Assembly: GCA_023249375.1 (NCBI GenBank)
Contig: JAHFCT010000005.1
Location: forward strand, 28,380 to 92,379
Source of the DNA: Gemmatimonadota bacterium
GTDB lineage: Bacteria > Gemmatimonadota > Gemmatimonadetes > Gemmatimonadales > Gemmatimonadaceae
Direction of reading: 5' to 3'
Length of the DNA: 64,000 nucleotides
Position numbers and translations under genes: made by a program
Notes under the pieces: model-generated
The model's database searches: none
The model's input: only the letters and a program-made list of their open reading frames with translations
What the model was told of the DNA's origin: nothing
In this document: positions 8,761 to 16,745 of the stretch, piece by piece
Numbering within the stretch: the first letter of the stretch is position 1
Layout: each line of letters opens with the position of its first letter

Positions 8761-9213
8761 CTAGTGCAGGACGGGAAGCCCGAAGCGCTGGCGCACCGCC
8801 GTCTCCTCCTCGAGGAGGTCGGAGAGGTGCACGCCTTCCAGCACTTCATCGATGCGCTGCTGCAGCATCTGCCAGACCGGGCGGATGGAGCACTCGTGGG
8901 ACGACGCGCATCGCGCCTCGTTCACCGGATGTGAATCGCAGTGCAAGTCGAACGTCACGAGTTCCGACGCCGCGAGGATCTCGCGCAGCGTGATGGACGC
9001 CGCCGACCGCGCCAGCGCGTAACCGCCGCGCGCACCGCGCGTGCTCGTGACGATGCCGGCACGCCGCAGCCGCAGGAGAATCTGCTCGGCGTAGTCGGGC
9101 GGCAGCTGTTCCCGCTCCGCAATTTCGCGCCCGCTCACCAATCCGTCGTCAGCGCGTTTCGCGAGGTGCAGGGCGCAGATGACGCCGTATTCGGCCCACG
9201 TCGTAATGCGCAT
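8761..9213 (-). CDS. Rrf2-family transcriptional regulator, probable Fe-S sensor
   Basis: Winged-helix repressor of the IscR/NsrR/RirA class, 150 residues. The N-terminal HTH (MRITTWAEYGVICALHLA, then GREIAEREQLPPDYAEQILLRL) and wing GARGGYALAR are typical. Three cysteines, C92, C102 and C108, occupy the region where IscR-type proteins ligate a cluster, so it probably senses iron-sulfur status, NO or oxidative stress. The spacing 92-102-108 differs from 92-98-104 in E. coli IscR. It is followed by an unknown gene, with thiol-redox genes nearby. Targets are not visible. Confidence 0.9.
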   Translation of the reverse strand: MRITTWAEYGVICALHLAKRADDGLVSGREIAEREQLPPDYAEQILLRLRRAGIVTSTRGARGGYALARSAASITLREILAASELVTFDLHCDSHPVNEARCASSHECSIRPVWQMLQQRIDEVLEGVHLSDLLEEETAVRQRFGLPVLH

Positions 9214-9254
9214 ACTCGGAAATTACCGATGGGAATCGCGCGGTGGAAGTGCCG

Positions 9255-10118
9255 CTACCAGCCGCCGCGGCCGCTGGGGAGCCGCACGGCACTGCGCCGC
9301 AATGCCTGCGCACTCACCGTCGTCGCCTGAATCGTCGGCACGTCGAACGTGCTGATGAAATCGAAGTACCCGCCGCGCGAGACGGGTGCGAGGTACGTGC
9401 GCACTCGCGTGGCCACCCAGGAATGAAGCTTCGCCGCCGCCCACGCCGAGACGTATTTCGCGGGAATCGAATCGGTGCCGTCGTCCCTGAATTGGCAGTA
9501 GACCTGGCTGTTGAGCGTGTCGGTGTTCAGCGCGCCATAGCGCAGCGCAATGGCCATCGTGGCGTTGAGGTCCTGACCGGCATTCCATCGAAGGTCTATA
9601 CGGGTGCCGGCCGCTGGCGTGCCGAAGTCCGTCACGAGCAGCGCTTCAGCGGTCTTCGCCTTGAAGCTGATGGCGGGAAAGCCGCTGCTGGTCCCGGGCA
9701 CGACGAAGCTCACAGAATCGCCTGGCGTGTACGGCACCGAGAGGTTGGACCGCGTCGCGTACTCCATCTGGTTGCTCACGATGCCCGGAAAGAGCGAATC
9801 CGTTCGCCCGGGAAGCTTCATCTCGATGGAGGGGCCGGCGTCGAGGAACGGATACACATCGCCGACGCTCACCGAGTTGGCCGACGTGTATGTCTGGAGC
9901 CGGCACGAGTCCCACGGCGAGGTCTCCGCGGGAACACCGAGGCCCGCCGCCGAGAAGAACGACCCGACGGGCACGGCCCGGTAGGTGGTGCCTGCCTGCC
10001 GCGCCGTGAGCGTGATGAAACCGTACGGCACCGCCTTCAGCTCGGTGCCGCCGAGGCAGGCGACGAGCACGGTCGCGGCGGCCGCGACGGCGAGCGGGAT
10101 GGCACGGCGGCGGGTCAT
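9255..10118 (-). CDS. Putative lipoprotein of unknown function
   Basis: Not recognised; 287 residues. The N-terminus MTRRR, a hydrophobic run and VLVAC (Cys21) form a signal-peptidase-II lipobox. The mature part looks beta-rich, suggesting a cell-surface or periplasmic domain, with SFFSAAGLGVPAE, GDVYPFLDAGPSIEMKLPG and YVSAWAAAKLHSWVATRVRTYL as notable stretches. The start overlaps the stop of the upstream membrane-protein gene (ATGA), so it is coupled to the trxB-MBL operon. Confidence 0.75.
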   Translation of the reverse strand: MTRRRAIPLAVAAAATVLVACLGGTELKAVPYGFITLTARQAGTTYRAVPVGSFFSAAGLGVPAETSPWDSCRLQTYTSANSVSVGDVYPFLDAGPSIEMKLPGRTDSLFPGIVSNQMEYATRSNLSVPYTPGDSVSFVVPGTSSGFPAISFKAKTAEALLVTDFGTPAAGTRIDLRWNAGQDLNATMAIALRYGALNTDTLNSQVYCQFRDDGTDSIPAKYVSAWAAAKLHSWVATRVRTYLAPVSRGGYFDFISTFDVPTIQATTVSAQALRRSAVRLPSGRGGW

Positions 10119-10597
10119 CGGGCGTCTCCGGACGTGGGGGCGTGTTCAACAGTGGCGCGCGCGAGCGGAACGAGCAATGCGGCCATCGCGATCGTGGCGA
10201 GCCCCAGCAGCGCCACCGAGATGGCGTGCAGCACGCCGAACATCGCGCGCCGCGGATCGGAGGGCGCGAGCTGATCGATGGGAATCACCGCCGTCGCGCG
10301 CAGCGCGGCGATGCGCGGATTCACGAGCCACAGCGCGGCCGCGGCCGCGAGCGCCGCGACGACCGGCGCCGCGACGCCGAGCGCCGAGCGCCGGAGCGAC
10401 GGGGCGATGACAAGCGCGAGCGCGGGAACGACGAGCGCGCCCGCAAAGAGCACTGGCAGCACGCGGCCCACCATGTCGCCGGCGAGCGCGCGCGTCGGAA
10501 GGACGGCGAATGCGCCGGGGGCGACGACGGCGACGGTAATCAGCGCTGCACCAATCCACAGCGCGACCAGCACGGCCGCAGCAAAGGGACGCGTCAT
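10115..10597 (-). CDS. DUF4149-type four-helix membrane protein
   Basis: A 160-residue integral membrane protein with four predicted transmembrane segments (about 5-30, 45-67, 73-95, 123-147). The C-terminal signature RRAMFGVLHAISVALLGL resembles DUF4149/TMEM205-like proteins; molecular function unknown. The ATG at 10597 overlaps the MBL hydrolase stop (ATGA) and its own stop overlaps the next lipoprotein (ATGA). The frame continues upstream inside the MBL gene, but that part lacks membrane character and is rejected. Confidence 0.8.
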   Translation of the reverse strand: MTRPFAAAVLVALWIGAALITVAVVAPGAFAVLPTRALAGDMVGRVLPVLFAGALVVPALALVIAPSLRRSALGVAAPVVAALAAAAALWLVNPRIAALRATAVIPIDQLAPSDPRRAMFGVLHAISVALLGLATIAMAALLVPLARATVEHAPTSGDAR

Positions 10598-11235
10598 CGG
10601 ACGATCAGGCGCGCCGCGCCGGTGAGGAACGGATTGCTGCGGTTCTCTTCGCCAATCGACGTCGACGGGCCGTGCCCCGGGTACACCACGGTTTCCGGCG
10701 GCAGCGCCGCGAACCGCTCGAGCGAATGTTGCAGCGCCAGCGGATCGCTGAGTGGAAGGTCGGTGCGGCCGATGGAACCCGCGAAGAGGCAATCACCGCC
10801 AAAGACGACGCCCTGCCCGACGAACGCGACGTGTCCGGGCGCGTGTCCGGGCACGTGGATGACGTCGAACGACAGCGCGCCGAGCGTCATCACGTCGCTA
10901 TCGGCGAGTTCCCGCTCGGGGGCGGGCGGCGTCTCGATGCGCAGTCCGTACAGCAGTCCTTGCTGTGTCGCGCGATCATACAGTGGCCGGTCGAGCGGAT
11001 GCAGATGGATCGGCACGTCAAATGCGCGCTTCACGGCCGCGATGGCGCCCACGTGGTCGATGTGCCCGTGCGTGATCCACAGCGCCTGCAGCGTCGCGCC
11101 GCTCTCACGAATGATGGAGATCAGCCGTTCGCCCTCGTCGCCCGGATCGATGAGCACGGCGTCGCTCGTCGCCTCGTCGGTGACGAAGTAACAGTTCTCC
11201 TGAAACGGACCGACGGTGAGCGTCTGAACGCGCAT
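10594..11235 (-). CDS. MBL-fold metallohydrolase, glyoxalase II-like
   Basis: Binuclear-metal hydrolase related to GloB and YcbL, probably acting on thioesters or a related small substrate in the cytosol; 213 residues. The metal motif is THGHIDH (about 55-61), with further ligands in HVPGHAPGHV and GGDCLF and the terminal His in VYPGHGP. It is shorter than classical glyoxalase II, which has a C-terminal glutathione-binding domain, so the substrate is uncertain. The start shares a base with the trxB stop (TAATG). Confidence 0.88.
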   Translation of the reverse strand: MRVQTLTVGPFQENCYFVTDEATSDAVLIDPGDEGERLISIIRESGATLQALWITHGHIDHVGAIAAVKRAFDVPIHLHPLDRPLYDRATQQGLLYGLRIETPPAPERELADSDVMTLGALSFDVIHVPGHAPGHVAFVGQGVVFGGDCLFAGSIGRTDLPLSDPLALQHSLERFAALPPETVVYPGHGPSTSIGEENRSNPFLTGAARLIVR

Positions 11236-12215
11236 TACTTGGTGAGCATGGGCATGGGCGCCGGCACTGGCTGTCCGGTGCGCCGGGCCGTGAGGTACTT
11301 CTCCACCGCAATCGCCGCCGTGGTCGCATCGCCCACGGCGGTGGTGACCTGCCGCGTCAACTGCACGCGCACATCGCCGGCGGCGAACAGTCCCTCGATG
11401 GACGTCATCATGTTGGCGTCGGTGAGGATGTAGCCGGCGCTGTCGTGCTGGAAGTGGCCATCGATGACACCCGTGTTCGGGCGGAATCCGACGAAGACGA
11501 AGCAGCCCGTGGCGGCGAGCTCGCGCGACTCGCCGGTCTTGAGGTTGCGGACGCGCGCGTGCGTCATCAGTCCCTGCGCATCGCCGTGGATCGAATCGAC
11601 GACGGTGTCGTACACCGCTTCGATCCTGGGGTTCGACAGTGCGCGCTTCTGCACGATCTTGGAGGCGCGGAACTCGTCACGCCGGTGCACGAGGTAGACC
11701 TTGCTGGCGTAGCGCGTGAGGAAGTCGGCCTCTTCGAGCGCCGCATCGCCGCCGCCGACCACCATGATGGTATGTCCCTTGTAGAACGCGCCGTCGCAGA
11801 TGGCGCAGTAGCTGACGCCTTTACCGGCGTACTCCATCTCACCGGGCACGCCAAGCTTCACGGGCGTGCCGCCGGCCGTCACGATCACCGCGGGGGCGCT
11901 GTAACTGTCGCCGCCTTCCGTCGTGACGAGGAACGCGCCGTCTGCCTGCTTGGAAACCTTCTCCACGCGCACGAACGTGTGCAGGTCCATGCCAAACTTC
12001 ATGGCATGCGCCTGGAACTTGTCGGCGAGTTCGGAGCCGAGGATGTGTTCGAAGCCCAGATAGTCTTCGATGATCTCGGTATTGAGCAGTTCGCCGCCAG
12101 GGAGTCCCTGCTCAAGCACGGCCGTCTTGAGCATCGACCGGCCCGCGTACATGCCGGCGCAGAGCCCTGCCGGGCCCGCGCCAATGATGACCACCTCGTA
12201 TTCGTGCGTTGCCAC
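11235..12215 (-). CDS. trxB: Thioredoxin reductase
   Basis: FAD/NADPH flavoenzyme that reduces thioredoxin; 326 residues. VVIIGAGPAGLCAGMYAGR at the N-terminus binds FAD, the redox-active CAIC motif is C137/C140, VVGGGDAALEEA binds NADPH, and GLFAAGDVR near the C-terminus is the second FAD motif. It is the first gene of a coupled run trxB-MBL-DUF4149-lipoprotein. A 98-base gap without a recognisable strong promoter precedes it. Confidence 0.95.
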   Translation of the reverse strand: MATHEYEVVIIGAGPAGLCAGMYAGRSMLKTAVLEQGLPGGELLNTEIIEDYLGFEHILGSELADKFQAHAMKFGMDLHTFVRVEKVSKQADGAFLVTTEGGDSYSAPAVIVTAGGTPVKLGVPGEMEYAGKGVSYCAICDGAFYKGHTIMVVGGGDAALEEADFLTRYASKVYLVHRRDEFRASKIVQKRALSNPRIEAVYDTVVDSIHGDAQGLMTHARVRNLKTGESRELAATGCFVFVGFRPNTGVIDGHFQHDSAGYILTDANMMTSIEGLFAAGDVRVQLTRQVTTAVGDATTAAIAVEKYLTARRTGQPVPAPMPMLTK

Positions 12216-12313
12216 GTGATGTCGGAATGAAGGGAGTGCGTCGCGACAGGGACTGCCCTGCCCGTCCTTGAAAGATCACCCAGCCGTCAAGGGCGCTGAA
12301 AGGGGGCGCACGC

Positions 12314-13045
12314 TCAGCGCAGGTGCCGCCCGCCGTCGACGAACAGCAGCGTGCCGGTCACGTAGGGCGCCGACGCCAGATACACTACGGCCTGGGCCAC
12401 GTCATCGGGCGAACCCAACCGCTTGAGCGGCGTGCCGGCCTCGAACTTCTTGCGCGCCGTGTCGGGCCAGTCTTCGGGAGGAAGCACCGCCCCCGGCACG
12501 ACGGCGTTCACGCGCACGCGCGGCGCGAGCTGCGCCGCCAGCTGACGGGTGATGGTTTCGAGCGCGCCTTTGCTGGCGGCGTGCGGCACGAGCATGGGCC
12601 ACGATTCGTGCGCCAGATGATCGGCGATGTTCACGATGGCGCCGCCCCGCTTGCCCATCGCGCGCGCCGCGGCGAGCGCGAGGAAGAACGGCGCCCGCGC
12701 ATTGATGGCGAAGGTCTCGTCCCAGTCCGCCGGTGTCACCGCATCGAGCGACACGCGCCGCATGATCGCCGCCGAGTTGACCAGCACGTCGAGCGAGCCA
12801 AACGCCGAGGCGACCTCGCCGACAAGGCGATCCGGAGCTTCCGCGTCACGCAGATCGGCAGCAAAGAGGCTCGCTTCTACCCCGAGACCGCGCAGCGCAG
12901 ATGCGGTGCGCTTCGCGCCGGCCGCCGACGCGCGGTGATGCACCGCGACGCGCATCCCCTCCGCGCCGAGCGCGAGCGCGATGGCCTGCCCCACGCGCTG
13001 ACCCGCGCCAGTAACCAGCGCCACCTTGCCCTTGAGCGCGCTCAT
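12314..13045 (-). CDS. SDR oxidoreductase, pteridine-reductase-like, with His replacing the catalytic Tyr
   Basis: Classical SDR fold, 243 residues from ATG 13045, which overlaps the PHP gene stop (ATGA). TGAGQRVGQAIA is the NAD(P)-binding Gly motif, with HHRAS positioned for NADPH preference, and NSAA and NARAPFF fit the FabG/FolM/PTR1 group. In PTR1 the catalytic set is Asp-(12 residues)-Tyr-(3)-Lys; here the same spacing holds D142, H155 and K159. The expected Tyr is therefore His in PHAASK, read from CAC at 12581-12583. Either His serves as the acid/base or the enzyme has lost or changed its reaction. Substrate unknown. Confidence 0.85.
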   Translation of the reverse strand: MSALKGKVALVTGAGQRVGQAIALALGAEGMRVAVHHRASAAGAKRTASALRGLGVEASLFAADLRDAEAPDRLVGEVASAFGSLDVLVNSAAIMRRVSLDAVTPADWDETFAINARAPFFLALAAARAMGKRGGAIVNIADHLAHESWPMLVPHAASKGALETITRQLAAQLAPRVRVNAVVPGAVLPPEDWPDTARKKFEAGTPLKRLGSPDDVAQAVVYLASAPYVTGTLLFVDGGRHLR

Positions 13046-13923
13046 TCTTCGCGCACCGGCACGGCGCGCCGCCGCATCTCGAGACGCTCTTCGTGGCGCG
13101 CGAGCCACTCGGACGGAACCTGCACGGCGCCGAGCATGCGCGGCCCGGCGGCGGCACCGTGCCAGTCGGAACCGCCGCTCGGCACGAGATGGAAGAACTC
13201 GACGAGTGCCCCGATGCGCGCAACGTCGGATGCGTCGTGACCGGGATGACGAACTTCGGCACCGTCGATGCCAGCAGAGACGAGACGCTCGAACTTCCCG
13301 CGGCGACCTTCATCCCCGGGATGCGCCCAGATGGCGAGCCCGCCGGCCTGGTGAACGAGCGTCACGCCGTCGGCGACGTCGAGCCGCGGCTTCTCGACGA
13401 ACGCCGGGCGTCCCGCGGCGAGCCACTTGTCGAACGCCTCACGCGAGTCGGCAACGAATCCGCCGCCAATCAGCGCGCGCGCCACGTGCGGCCGTCCCAC
13501 GGCGCCACCCGCCGCCTCGCGCAGCACCGACTCCATGGTCACCGCGATGCCGTTGGCGTTGAGCGCGGCCACCATCGCCTCGGCACGCACCGTGCGTCCA
13601 TCGCGAAACGTCTCGAGCGCGCCGCCAATGGCGCCGACGTCGGCCAGATGAAGGCCGAGCAGGTGCACTTCGTCCTTGCCGTCCATCACGCTGAGTTCAA
13701 CGCCCGCGACGACGCGCACGCCGAGCGGTTCGGCGGCAGCCATCGCCTCGGCGACGCCGGCCACGGTGTCGTGGTCGGTGAGCGCCACGACAGTGAGTCC
13801 CGCGCGCGCCGCCGTCTCGACGAAGAGCGTCGGCGACGCGGTGCCGTCGGACGCGGTGCTATGCGCGTGGAGGTCGATGCGAATGGCCGCGCTCGGCGCG
13901 GACGCTGCGGTCGGCGTCGTCAT
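13042..13923 (-). CDS. PHP-domain phosphoesterase (RNase AM / nucleoside-bisphosphatase type)
   Basis: Metal-dependent phosphoesterase resembling the YciV/TrpH group, which hydrolyses 3',5'-nucleotide bisphosphates or trims RNA 5' ends; 293 residues. DLHAHSTASDGT (first metal His pair), ALTDHDTVAGV, GVELSV and the C-terminal GGSDWHG follow the PHP ligand order. There is no polymerase domain, so it is stand-alone. It overlaps the SDR start by four bases. The exact substrate cannot be read from sequence. Confidence 0.88.
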   Translation of the reverse strand: MTTPTAASAPSAAIRIDLHAHSTASDGTASPTLFVETAARAGLTVVALTDHDTVAGVAEAMAAAEPLGVRVVAGVELSVMDGKDEVHLLGLHLADVGAIGGALETFRDGRTVRAEAMVAALNANGIAVTMESVLREAAGGAVGRPHVARALIGGGFVADSREAFDKWLAAGRPAFVEKPRLDVADGVTLVHQAGGLAIWAHPGDEGRRGKFERLVSAGIDGAEVRHPGHDASDVARIGALVEFFHLVPSGGSDWHGAAAGPRMLGAVQVPSEWLARHEERLEMRRRAVPVREE

Positions 13924-13957
13924 GGCGCGAGTCCGGCGTCGAGATGAGAGCGAGGCA

Positions 13958-14218
13958 CTACGAGAGCTCCACGATGGTATAGATGCGTGCCGGATCGAGC
14001 GGTGCTTCGACGGCCGTCGCGTGCGCGCTCTTGAGCGTGGCCGAGTCCGGCGCTTCGGTGAACTCGATGAAGGCGCCCGAGAGCGCGGCTTCCTCGAAGA
14101 CCCAGAACTGGCACCCGGCTGCCTTGTAGTGCGCCTCGCGCGAGCGCATGCGCTCCAGGAACTTCACGCGGTCACCAGGAGTGACCACGGTGCGTTGCAT
14201 GCTCAGCGCGCGGGACAT
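13958..14218 (-). CDS. Small hypothetical protein (possible dimeric alpha-beta barrel)
   Basis: Not firmly recognised; 86 residues. TPGDRVKFLERMRSREAHY followed by GCQFWVFEEAALSGAFIEF and a C-terminal TIVELS resembles the beta-alpha-beta pattern of small dimeric alpha/beta barrel proteins, which is a weak inference. It lies 59 bases after the E2 gene and 34 bases before the PHP gene. No signal peptide or metal motif. Confidence 0.6.
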   Translation of the reverse strand: MSRALSMQRTVVTPGDRVKFLERMRSREAHYKAAGCQFWVFEEAALSGAFIEFTEAPDSATLKSAHATAVEAPLDPARIYTIVELS

Positions 14219-14277
14219 GGGGGGCTCGGCGAATAAGAGTCGGGAGCGACGGCAGCGGGGCCGTCAGCTCCGGTGAA

Positions 14278-15621
14278 TCAGAAGCCCTGTTCCGGAATAT
14301 TCTCCAGCGTCTTCCGCAAGTCAGCGACGAACCGATCGGCGTCGGCGCCGTCCACCACCTTGTGGTCGAACGAGAAGGCCAGATAGGTGCACGTGCGAAT
14401 GGCGATGGTGTCTTCGCCGTCCGGCCCCGTGACGACCTTGGGTCGCTTCTCGATGGCACCGATGCCGAGGATCGACGTGGTACCCACGGGGATGATCGGC
14501 GTGCCGAAGAGCGAGCCGAACGTGCCGTAGTTGCTGATGGTGAACGTCGCGTCCTGCACGTCGGCGGGATTCAGTCGTTTGGTGCGGGCGCGCAGCGCGA
14601 GGTCGTTGGCCGCCTTGCTGAGTCCGGAAAGCGAGAGATCCTCGGCATTCTTGATCACCGGCACGATGAGGCCGGTGGGCTCAAGCGCGACGGCCAGGCC
14701 AATGTTGTAGCGCTTGCGGAAGATGATGTCAGTGCCGTTCACCACCGCATTCATGATTGGGTGCCGCTTGAGCGTCGCCACCACCGCGTGGATGATGAAC
14801 GGGAGAAAGCTGAGCTTCTGACCCGTGGTGGCTTCGAACTCGGCCTTCATCCTGGCCCGCACGCGCGCGAGGCGCGTGAGGTCGACTTCGTGCACCGTGG
14901 TCACGTGTGTCGCCACGCGAATGGCCAGCGCCATGTGATCCGACGTCAGGCGGCGGATCTTGGACATCGGCTCGACGACATCACCCGGCCATACGGTCGC
15001 CGCCGGCGCGTGCGCATCGGCGGCAGGGACGATCATTGGTGGGGGAACAGCCGCGGGCAGCGTTGGCGCACCGGCCGCACCGGTCTCGAGAAACGACGCG
15101 AGATCCTTCTTGGTGACGCGCCCGGCGATGCCGGAGCCCGTGAGCGCCGCGAGCTCGACACCGTGCTCCGCGGCCATGCGGCGCACGAGTGGCGACGAAC
15201 GCGTGCGGACGCGCTCTTCGAATGAATGCGGCACCAGCGTGTGCGTGGCCGCTGCCGGTGCGGTAACAGCTGGACGCGCCGCGGCGGGCGGCGGGGACGC
15301 CGGCGCCATCGGTGCCGGCGCCACCGGCGGCGCCGCAACAGGCGCCTGTGCCGGCGCGACTGGCACAATCGACGCGCCCTTCTCCGTCTCGATGCGCGCG
15401 ACCACCGTCTGCACCGCGACCGTCTTGCCTTCGCCCACGAGGATCTCGGCGATCACGCCGCTCACCGGCGACGGAATCTCGGCATCCACCTTGTCGGTGG
15501 AGATTTCGAAGATGGGTTCGTCGCGCTTGACGTCGTCGCCGACGTTCTTCAGCCACCGCGACAGCGTCCCCTCGGCGATCGACTCGCCCATCTGGGGCAT
15601 TTCCACGTCCACACGGGCCAA
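14278..15621 (-). CDS. 2-oxo acid dehydrogenase E2 (dihydrolipoyl acyltransferase), TTG start
   Basis: Core acyltransferase of a 2-oxoacid dehydrogenase complex (oxoglutarate or branched-chain type not resolved). The lipoyl domain has DVEMPQMGES and lipoylated K44 in STDKVD. An Ala/Pro-rich linker, an E3/E1-binding domain (SSPLVRRMAAEHGVELAAL) and the catalytic domain with H420xxxD424G follow. The TTG at 15621 is chosen because AGGAGG (15627-15632) sits five bases upstream and the resulting LARVDVEMPQM matches family starts; the frame reaching 15870 is out of character. Length is 447. E1 and E3 genes are not nearby. Confidence 0.92.
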   Translation of the reverse strand: MARVDVEMPQMGESIAEGTLSRWLKNVGDDVKRDEPIFEISTDKVDAEIPSPVSGVIAEILVGEGKTVAVQTVVARIETEKGASIVPVAPAQAPVAAPPVAPAPMAPASPPPAAARPAVTAPAAATHTLVPHSFEERVRTRSSPLVRRMAAEHGVELAALTGSGIAGRVTKKDLASFLETGAAGAPTLPAAVPPPMIVPAADAHAPAATVWPGDVVEPMSKIRRLTSDHMALAIRVATHVTTVHEVDLTRLARVRARMKAEFEATTGQKLSFLPFIIHAVVATLKRHPIMNAVVNGTDIIFRKRYNIGLAVALEPTGLIVPVIKNAEDLSLSGLSKAANDLALRARTKRLNPADVQDATFTISNYGTFGSLFGTPIIPVGTTSILGIGAIEKRPKVVTGPDGEDTIAIRTCTYLAFSFDHKVVDGADADRFVADLRKTLENIPEQGF

Positions 15622-15632
15622 GGGGGCCTCCT

Positions 15633-15914
15633 CTACGGTTCCGAACGCTTCGGGGAGCGAAGCGCCCACATGACGAGAGTCGGCAGCGTGATCATTCCAA
15701 TCGCGCCGCCGACCACCGTGAACTCCAGCCAGTTGCACGCCGGCACCCCGTCGCAGGGCTTGGCGTGCGTCACGTACGCCACGAACTTCGAGACGAACGC
15801 CGCAATCATGCCGCCCGAGAAGAATCCGAGCGGCATCATGAAACATCCGATGGCCAGCGTGCGCGCCCACGGCGCGCCCTGCCCACCCGACGGCGTCTCC
15901 GGCATCTCCTGCAT
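15633..15914 (-). CDS. Small two-helix membrane protein
   Basis: Not recognised; 93 residues with two predicted membrane helices (about 18-45 and 65-85) and an intervening loop containing two Cys (KPCDGVPACNW). The stop at 15633 is immediately next to the AGGAGG ribosome-binding site of the E2 gene, so they are probably cotranscribed. Function unknown. Confidence 0.6.
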   Translation of the reverse strand: MQEMPETPSGGQGAPWARTLAIGCFMMPLGFFSGGMIAAFVSKFVAYVTHAKPCDGVPACNWLEFTVVGGAIGMITLPTLVMWALRSPKRSEP

Positions 15915-15964
15915 TCTAGCGACCCCCGCGACGCGAGCGCGCCTGCCCCGGCCCGGCCATCACG

Positions 15965-16276
15965 TCAGAACGCCGCGGTCATCTCGTGCCGGGCGTCCGC
16001 CTGGCGATGAAGCTGCACAAAGAACTTCTTGACGTTGCGATCGATGCGGCTCTCACCCATCTGGTCGGTGGTGCCTTCGACGAACGTGTAGTGGCCGCCT
16101 TCCATCTTGACGGCCACCGTGAGCGTGGCGCTCACGTCGGGCGCGCCGACCACGCCCGAATAGGTGCGCGAACGGTTGGTCGTGTGCGTGAGCGTCAGCC
16201 CGATCGTCGGAAAGAACGCATCGGCCTCGGCGAGCACGGCATCGGGATGAACAGTGGTGCGATGGAAATGCTTCAT
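15965..16276 (-). CDS. Hypothetical protein, about 103 residues
   Basis: Not recognised. From ATG 16276 the protein begins MKHFHRTTVHPDAVLAEAD and contains repeated beta-like stretches (SRTYSGVVGAPDVSATLTVAVKMEGGHYTFVEG) and a basic helix near the C-terminus (RNVKKFFVQLHRQAD). It looks like a small soluble beta-rich domain. It follows the lipoprotein gene by seven bases and is probably in the ino1 transcript. The frame upstream of 16276 overlaps the neighbour and is rejected. Confidence 0.6.
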   Translation of the reverse strand: MKHFHRTTVHPDAVLAEADAFFPTIGLTLTHTTNRSRTYSGVVGAPDVSATLTVAVKMEGGHYTFVEGTTDQMGESRIDRNVKKFFVQLHRQADARHEMTAAF

Positions 16277-16283
16277 GAGATTC

Positions 16284-16745
16284 TCAGGGCTTGGCTGGCT
16301 TGGCGGTCGTGGATGGCGCTCCGGGTTCATCACCGACAAAGACGGTCTGGTGCCAGTCCTCGACGGTCTTCTGCAGCAACTGCGTCGCATCGCGCCGGAA
16401 CTGAATCCCCAGCGCCCATTCACCGGCGGCGGGGAACATCAGCGTGGCGTGATACGTGCCGACCTCGGGCCCGTACTTGAACCCGTCCCACTTGGTGATG
16501 TGGTCGGCATTGGTAACGTAGATACGTCCCTGCCCATCCGCGATGGGTTCCTTCGTTTTTTTGTCCTTGACGACGATCGTGTAGTGGATGGGCTCGAGCG
16601 AGACGGGGGGCGTGATGTCGCTCCACGCCCGAATCTCGAAGTCCTGCGTCCAGAGGCGGATGTCGGAGTTCGGGCGGTCGGCCGGCGCGCAGGACACGGC
16701 GGCCGGCAGAAGCGCCGCGATGGCCAGGCGTCGCAGTGAAATCAC
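16284..16745 (-). CDS. Putative lipoprotein with YtkA-like domain
   Basis: A 153-residue predicted lipoprotein: the GTG start at 16745 overlaps the ino1 stop (GTGA), then a hydrophobic run ends in lipobox AAVSC (Cys19). The mature domain (YTIVVKDKKTKEPIADGQGR, then YHATLMFPAAGEWALGIQFR) has the beta pattern of YtkA/FixH-like extracytoplasmic domains, often linked to copper or cytochrome oxidase biology; that link is inference. Coupling to ino1 is clear, but a functional link is not. Confidence 0.7.
   Translation of the reverse strand: MISLRRLAIAALLPAAVSCAPADRPNSDIRLWTQDFEIRAWSDITPPVSLEPIHYTIVVKDKKTKEPIADGQGRIYVTNADHITKWDGFKYGPEVGTYHATLMFPAAGEWALGIQFRRDATQLLQKTVEDWHQTVFVGDEPGAPSTTAKPAKP

Noticed and set aside
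15622..15870. N-terminal extension of the E2 protein
   Set aside because: No family similarity, and it overlaps the small membrane protein. AGGAGG and TTG at 15621 fit the family start.
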